64,000 nucleotides of DNA from positions 11,168,705-11,232,704 of the forward strand of contig CM055736.1 in NCBI GenBank assembly GCA_029465975.1, read 5' to 3'. How positions within the stretch are numbered: the first letter of the stretch is position 1; each line of letters opens with the position of its first letter. The notes under the pieces are model-generated. The model did not search any database. It saw nothing but the letters and a program-made list of their open reading frames with translations, and was not told the origin of the DNA. Source of the stretch: Dallia pectoralis. Taxonomy: Eukaryota; Chordata; Actinopteri; Esociformes; Umbridae. This document shows, piece by piece, positions 58,938 to 64,000 of this stretch. A program made the translations under genes and the position numbers.

Positions 58938-59299
58938 TACAGCACCAGTTAAAAGTTGTGGCACACCTCCCCTTTCCCCAACCGAGAGGGTTGAGTTGGA
59001 CCAGAAATTGAGGGAAAAACAGCCAACAAGTTCACAACATCATTAACAAGTCCTTCAAGACTGCAAGAAAATAACTCGTGAAGTTGGTTGAAAAAATGAC
59101 ACGAGCGTGCAAAGCTATCATCAAGACTAAAGATGGCAACTTGGAAGAATATGTATTTAAAATTCATCTGTAATTTACTACATGATTCTATATGCATTGT
59201 TTCATAGTTATGATGGCTTTACCATCATTATACAATGTGTCAAAAGAAAGAAATGCCCTTGAATGAGTAGATGTGTCCAAACCTTTCTCTGGTACTGTA
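58938..59299. mobile_element. Internally deleted Tc1-like element
   Basis: Left end TACAGCACCAGTTAAAAG and right end CTCTGGTACTGTA form imperfect inverted repeats. The right half, plus strand, retains the 3' end of a transposase (VELDQKLREKQPTS-like pattern, degenerate) and the family's 3' flank ending TGAGTAGATGTGTCC. Most of the transposase gene is missing, so this is a non-autonomous deletion derivative between nudt5 and fbh1. Confidence 0.75.
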
Positions 59300-59443
59300 C
59301 ATACATATTATCTGTTTCTTTTGAATAAATGCATACCTTTGTTTTATTCATTACACCAAGTCTGTTGCAAACTATTCTAAAAGAATACCAAAGTTTCCAT
59401 TCAACAAATTTTAGATAGGTCCCTCTGTTCTGTTCGCTCAGTT

Positions 59444-59453
59444 TTTATTTATT
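59444..59453 (-). terminator. Candidate polyadenylation signals of nudt5
   Basis: Two overlapping AATAAA hexamers on the minus strand about 265 nt past the nudt5 stop. Another AATAAA lies near 58382, so a longer 3'UTR containing the Tc1 remnant is possible. Confidence 0.45.
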
Positions 59454-59714
59454 GTTAAGGTAACCGGTTTCTGTGACAAAACATAGAGTACGTTTTTACT
59501 GACACAAATTAAGCCTGGTCCCGGAAAACCTCCTTGGCATAATCTGTGTGCATAAAACTGCCAATAATGAATAAATGGCCGGCCGGCCGTCCCGGTGAAA
59601 GTCTCATCCCTGGTTTAGTACGTAGTGAAAGAGACTGCATGAAATGCATTTGCACTGGCAGCCTAACATCCTCTATTCGTATACTTCAGACGATACTTTC
59701 ATCCTGACCTTCTC

Positions 59715-61461
59715 TCACTGTTTTAGCACTCTGAGTTCATTGGGTTTAAAAAAGGCCTGGGACATCCCCATGCCGTAGATGTAAACCTTAGAGTCCACAA
59801 TAATCTTCTCCTTCTTCATCAGGTCTGTTGGGGGTAGAAATCCCAGAAAGGTGAACTCTTCAGGTAGCCAATTTAGAATGTAATTATTCACGATAATATG
59901 CTTTTCATTCACAAGTTGGACTTTATTAGCATTCATACATTGTGTTACTGTTAATAAATCTTTGCTCACCGTCAATTTTCTTCTGGAATTCATCAAGAGG
60001 TATAAGAAGAACATCAACAAATTCTGGAAGTGAAAGCAGCCAGAAATAAACTTAGGTCAAAGTTTTTCTAATAGTGGATAAATACCCAAAAGTGTGATTA
60101 TGACAAATATTTACCTCCATCACCTGAACCGAGTAGAAGAAAGAGAGGAAAAAAAATAATAAGTCCATGGCAAGATGTAAAACACATATCAGCATCACAA
60201 TGAAAAAACATTGAATTCCATTCTCTATATTGATAACATTCATTCCCAGTCTAAAGTCTAGCTCACCCAGCTGTTGTGTGGGCTCTGTGTTTTCCATGGC
60301 ATCACCATTGATGTTTACCATGACAATCTGTGTGGTACAGTTAGAGAGGCCGGGGTCCAAGCAGGTCACTGTAGGAAAAGGGGAGAAGGTTCAGACCTTC
60401 AGTATTTACCAGGTCATTTCAATGAGTAATACGGCCAAAATCCACCCTTAACAGAACACTGATTAGTGACACTTCCAAGGTTCGACCTCTGCATGTAATG
60501 TGTGCCCAGCACCCGGCACCTCAGTCCACTAGACAGCCCCAAGTTGCTAGTTACGGATCAAAAACTCACCAGGGGTGACTCCAACAACCTCCCCCTTGTA
60601 ACCGGTCTCCTCCTTAAGCTCTCTTAAAGCAGCAGTCTCTGCACTCTCGCCCTGATCAATCAGGCCTGAGAAAAGAAAAAGAACACACAAGAAGTCACAT
60701 GAAGGTATGACAACAGAGCAACAGCATACGCCTGCATACACTGTGTCTGAAAACCAGTTGACACGTGACTGTAAACCCACGTCACCTGCAGGGAACTCCA
60801 GGGTACAGCAGCCCATTGGTGGACGGAACTGCTTCACCATGACAACACAGTCTTTATGGAGGGTCCTCTTCAGGAGAGCGATAATCCCTACACCTGGAAC
60901 ATAACAAAATAATGGTACACAAGTCATTGAGCAAACACTCTTATGCAGAGTTACATACAGTTGGTGCACACAAATCAGTCATGGTAAGTACATTGTACTC
61001 TATTAATGAGTTTCCAGGAAAAAAAGGATAACATATGCATTCTATAATGTCACTGCCCTCATCTATCAGTATGAAATAAACACATGCACACACCGTCTGC
61101 TGCACCCGTTTGTCGGGTTGTTCGTTTTGTAGTCTCCCAGATTCTAATGAAATACAGGAATATATTAAAGACGATTTGTACAAAACAGCGTTCATCGTTT
61201 GTAGCTCGTGCCACTAATTGATCGGTTCAATACCTTGTGTTTCCAAAAGGGTCCACATAGGTGGTCTTCTCAAGTTTCAACCATTTCCCTGATGCAATGA
61301 CCTGTTAACAGTTGAATATTTTGATATAGCTAACGAAATCAAGAGACGCATGACATCACAGTTATTCACACGAGTCATTCACACAATGTGCATGCTATTG
61401 TCAGATCTACCTCTTCTTTAACAACGTGAGGAATGGTGGTCGCTTCGCTTGGGCTAGTCAT
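59715..61461 (-). CDS. nudt5: ADP-sugar pyrophosphatase, Nudix hydrolase 5
   Basis: Hydrolyses ADP-ribose and related ADP-sugars, and oxidised guanine nucleotides; in mammals it also makes nuclear ATP from ADP-ribose. Coding exons (minus): 61461-61411, 61301-61234, 61143-61094, 60893-60786, 60665-60570, 60368-60267, 60123-60115, 60023-59970, 59824-59715; phases close, giving 215 residues (human 219). Seen: KWLKLEKTTYVDPFG near the N-terminus; QFRPPMG; a perfect Nudix box at Gly93-Tyr115 (G-x5-E-x7-RELKEETGY); and LDPGLSNCT. Exon 7 is only 9 nt and encodes the Asp-Gly of a GDGEF motif, which fits the family. A non-coding first exon probably ends at 61867 (donor GTGAGT), with an acceptor just before 61471. 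It diverges from cdc123. Confidence 0.96.
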
Positions 61462-61865
61462 TTTGTTTGTGCTGTGCCCAGGGAAACGGGGGAATGATTG
61501 TGCTTTCTGTCCAAATACAGAAATAAATATTGATTAATTGTACGAATTAATATTTGATATTGAGATACATGCAATACAGAAAACATTTAATCAGTATTAA
61601 CAACTTTTATTGTCCTTCACAATTTGCAGAATAAGCAGCTCCCTGTACTGTACAGTCAGCAGTCCATTCTGGACGATACAGTGCTGTTTTGAAAGCGACA
61701 AAGCTAGCAAACCAATAAGTAGACGATTATCTTTTTAGATAACTTTAGTTGCTCTAACTTTAGTTGACTCAGAAAAACAGAAACGCTCATCTTAAGAGAT
61801 ACAATTAAACAGTAACCTAATCATTTTAAATGATTCTCGACATTATAATTAATCGTAAGCACTCA

Positions 61866-62165
61866 CGTTTAGATCCAGAGGTTTCTGCTGGTCAGAAGTA
61901 AAGCAGCGTGACGTGTGAAATCAGCGCCCAGGTTTGACCACGCCCACGTGTGCAACGCGAAAATTATCCCCGCTTCTGAAAAATATTAAAATACATTAGA
62001 GTCACAGCAACTCAAAATAAATTATACTTAAAAAGGAAATAATAACAAATACACATACATATATTTATTTGAAATGGTATTAAATACTTTGCTGGAACTT
62101 AATGTATTTTTCTTCTCAGAGTAAGGATTTGTGGACGGACTCACTTCCGGTAAAGCATTTGCAGT
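61866..62165. promoter_or_regulatory. Bidirectional nudt5 / cdc123 promoter
   Basis: The inferred non-coding nudt5 first exon (minus) and the cdc123 start codon (plus) face away from each other within about 300 bp. An ETS-type motif CACTTCCGG lies at 62142-62150, just before the cdc123 ATG. E-box-like CCACGTGTG and TGACGTG lie near 61910-61950. Human NUDT5 and CDC123 are also divergent. Confidence 0.55.
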
Positions 62166-63536
62166 ATGAAGAAGGAGCAAGTTGTAAATTGTCAGTTTTC
62201 GGTCTGGTATCCGATATTTAAGAAACATACTATCAAAAGGTGAACTCCGTAATTGTATCAGTTGTGTCAGCGTCTTTGATGATATGGACCCACTAAAATA
62301 AACGCTTTAGTTGTGTCTGTTTTTAGAGCTAGAGCTTGTTAGCAGATATGATGTCACTATCCGTACGTGAGCTATCAGTGTGACTTCTAGTGTCAGACAA
62401 TGTTCACATTCTAGATAATTAAGGAATTTCTTTGATCACTATATCTCCTTAACTGATATAAAGCGATTTCATCTTTTAAGTGCCACATGTAGTTGATGTG
62501 TAATTCGATTATAATTGATGTTGACCACTTCAACATTGTCTTATCTTTCAGGTGTCATTTTGTCTGTGTTGTTTAAGCCTAATGTTTGTTCTTATCTTTC
62601 AGTTTGATTCTTCCACTGCCTCAGAATGTAATAGATTATTTGCTGGATGACGGAACACTAGTAGTTTCTGGAGGGTAAGCATGACTTCACATACGTCTGA
62701 GTATTATGTATCCATTCCAAGATATGTATACTCACTGAATACCTCATACAATTTCTCCTCATTCTAGGGACAACAACACTCAGCAAAATCAATACAACAA
62801 TAGTGACTCCGAGGAAGACATTCAGGTACAGAAAAGTAACAGATTAAATGTTCTAGAAAGAGGTTTGTTTACATTTTTTGTTGTTCAGTTTAATATGCTG
62901 ATTACAATATTCTCTTTCATAAAATTAGTGGTCAGATGATGAGACTACCACCACTGTAACAGTAAGTCTGCAATATAAACTGTACATGTTATTTTCAATT
63001 TAATCCAATTCCTTTTGTCAAGTTTGCAATACATAGGATTTAAAATGAAGTCATCGGTTTAGAGCTAGACTAACGTGCATACATTTACAGCTTATTCTTT
63101 TTTTACTGCACCTCTTTGTAAATCAAACCCCCAACCATGTCCTACCAACTGAGCTATGAAGGACTGCCCAATGTGTCTGCATACAGTGACCATGTTGCCT
63201 TGTTTGTTATTCAGGCTCCAGAGTTCCCAGAGTTTAACTCCAAAGTGCTGGAGGCCATTAACACTCTAGGTGGTTGTGTTTTTCCCAAACTGAACTGGAG
63301 TGCACCACGGGTGAGAAACAAGCCTCAGTAGTCGAACACAATCAATATACGTTTAAAAGACTTTCCACAGTATGTCTATTTTAGTGGTGATGTTTTATAA
63401 AGGATTACTCATTTCCTTTTATTCTGCAGGATGCTAATTGGATCGCTCTAAACAGCTCCCTTCAGTGTCAGAATCTGACCGATATCTTCCTGCTCTTCAA
63501 GAGCTCTGACTTCATCACCCATGATCTTGCACAGCC
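62166..63536 (+). CDS. cdc123: CDC123 (D123), 5' part; runs off the window
   Basis: Cytosolic ATP-grasp-like assembly chaperone that helps join eIF2 gamma to alpha. Exons in the window: 62166-62239, 62603-62674, 62768-62825, 62929-62961, 63215-63310, 63430-63536; phases agree and give the first 146 residues. Seen: MKKEQVVNCQFSVWYP; LPLPQNVIDYLLDDGTLVVSG; an acidic SDSEED...WSDDE segment; APEFPEF; GGCVFPKLNWSAPRDANWIA; and IFLLFKSSDFITHD. All align with human CDC123 from memory. The exon encoding the next conserved stretch was not found before 64000; an AG at 63681-63682 opens a frame that does not look like the family. Confidence 0.93.
63113..63172 (-). mobile_element. tRNA-derived fragment (SINE head or tRNA pseudogene)
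   Basis: On the minus strand, ATAGCTCAGTTGGTAG matches a tRNA A box and GGGTTTGATTT resembles a B box. The spacing is shorter than in a tRNA because the anticodon arm is missing. It lies in a cdc123 intron and is not an intact tRNA gene. Confidence 0.5.
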
Positions 63537-64000
63537 GTAAAAAAAAACTCACATTTTGTTCTTTCCCTTTTTCAATTACCGGTTCATGTCTGTCAACAGA
63601 TAAAATTCTGAACAAGTGTGCAATTTAAATAGACAGGTTGCTTTCCGGATATAAAAAACACTTGACTTTTCTTTTTGGACAGTTTGCTTTACGTTACATC
63701 TTCTGCTCCTAGTGGGGCTGAGATAATGCATGCAGATCTTGGACAGCTCTTGCATGGTCTTTATACAACAGTTTCCACCACTTGATTTAGTTATGAGTTT
63801 TTAAACTAAAATAAGCTACCAAAAACATATGTGAAGTGTACACCTCCAGGGTTTGTATAGTGGTTTTTCAAGAATTTTATTGAAATCACAAAAATAAATG
63901 TACAGAATGTACATGTACAGAAATGTGCACAAACAATATTGTGTGTTTGTGTACAGGCATGTTTGTGGTTATAATTGGTCTATAACCAAATGGTCTTATC
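63537..64000. other. cdc123 intron (to window edge)
   Basis: Follows the donor after 63536. No further exon of the gene could be identified with confidence. Confidence 0.5.

Noticed and set aside
63113..63172. Functional tRNA gene
   Set aside because: A and B boxes are too close and the anticodon arm and acceptor pairing are missing.
63137..63331. 64-codon plus frame
   Set aside because: It is intron (with a tRNA-like fragment) read into cdc123 exon 63215-63310; the real frame enters by the acceptor at 63213-63214.
63683..63785. Next cdc123 exon
   Set aside because: An acceptor and open frame exist, but the translation does not match the conserved sequence expected after the FITHDLAQP stretch.

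Overview
The window is nuclear DNA of a ray-finned fish. Multi-exon vertebrate genes lie in GT-AG introns among dense CA/GT microsatellites, minisatellites, Tc1/mariner remnants, tRNA-derived SINEs and LINE 3' ends. Several repeats match, from memory only, families common in salmonids and pikes, so a protacanthopterygian (salmoniform or esociform) is my best guess; species is not determinable here. Six protein-coding genes were reconstructed exon by exon with consistent splice phases. They are PFKFB3 (minus, 21301-26350), RBM17/SPF45 (minus, 32245-37349), an IL15RA-type single-sushi receptor (plus, 38107-41380), FBH1/FBXO18 (minus, 42672-57967), NUDT5 (minus, 59715-61461) and the 5' part of CDC123 (plus, from 62166, running off the right edge). 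Layout: 1-19290 holds no recognisable gene, only minisatellites (1021-1495, 3935-4600, 7681-9060), microsatellites and old retroelement tails. 19290-26750 is PFKFB3 with its 3'UTR and promoter. 26800-32240 is mostly featureless, with a SINE, a 22-bp repeat and a weak two-exon candidate. 32245-41380 is RBM17 head-to-head with IL15RA. 42672-57967 is the 21-exon FBH1, whose introns hold LINE pieces, a 71-bp array and a near-perfect hairpin. 59444-64000 is the divergent NUDT5/CDC123 pair. Order and orientation of PFKFB3-RBM17-IL15RA-FBH1 equal human 10p15 read in reverse, and the divergent NUDT5/CDC123 pair (human 10p14) is directly attached. The genes do not form one pathway: they cover glycolytic control (PFKFB3), splicing (RBM17), cytokine presentation (IL15RA), homologous-recombination control (FBH1), ADP-ribose turnover (NUDT5) and eIF2 assembly (CDC123). 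I found no wholly new gene system. The most unusual structures are repeats that interact with gene parts: a 13-copy array that multiplies a real 3' splice site plus 28 nt of exon in FBH1, an RBM17 intron that is about 85% GU repeat, a SINE whose tRNA-like head has expanded into a 20-copy array, and a 38-bp-arm hairpin in an FBH1 intron.
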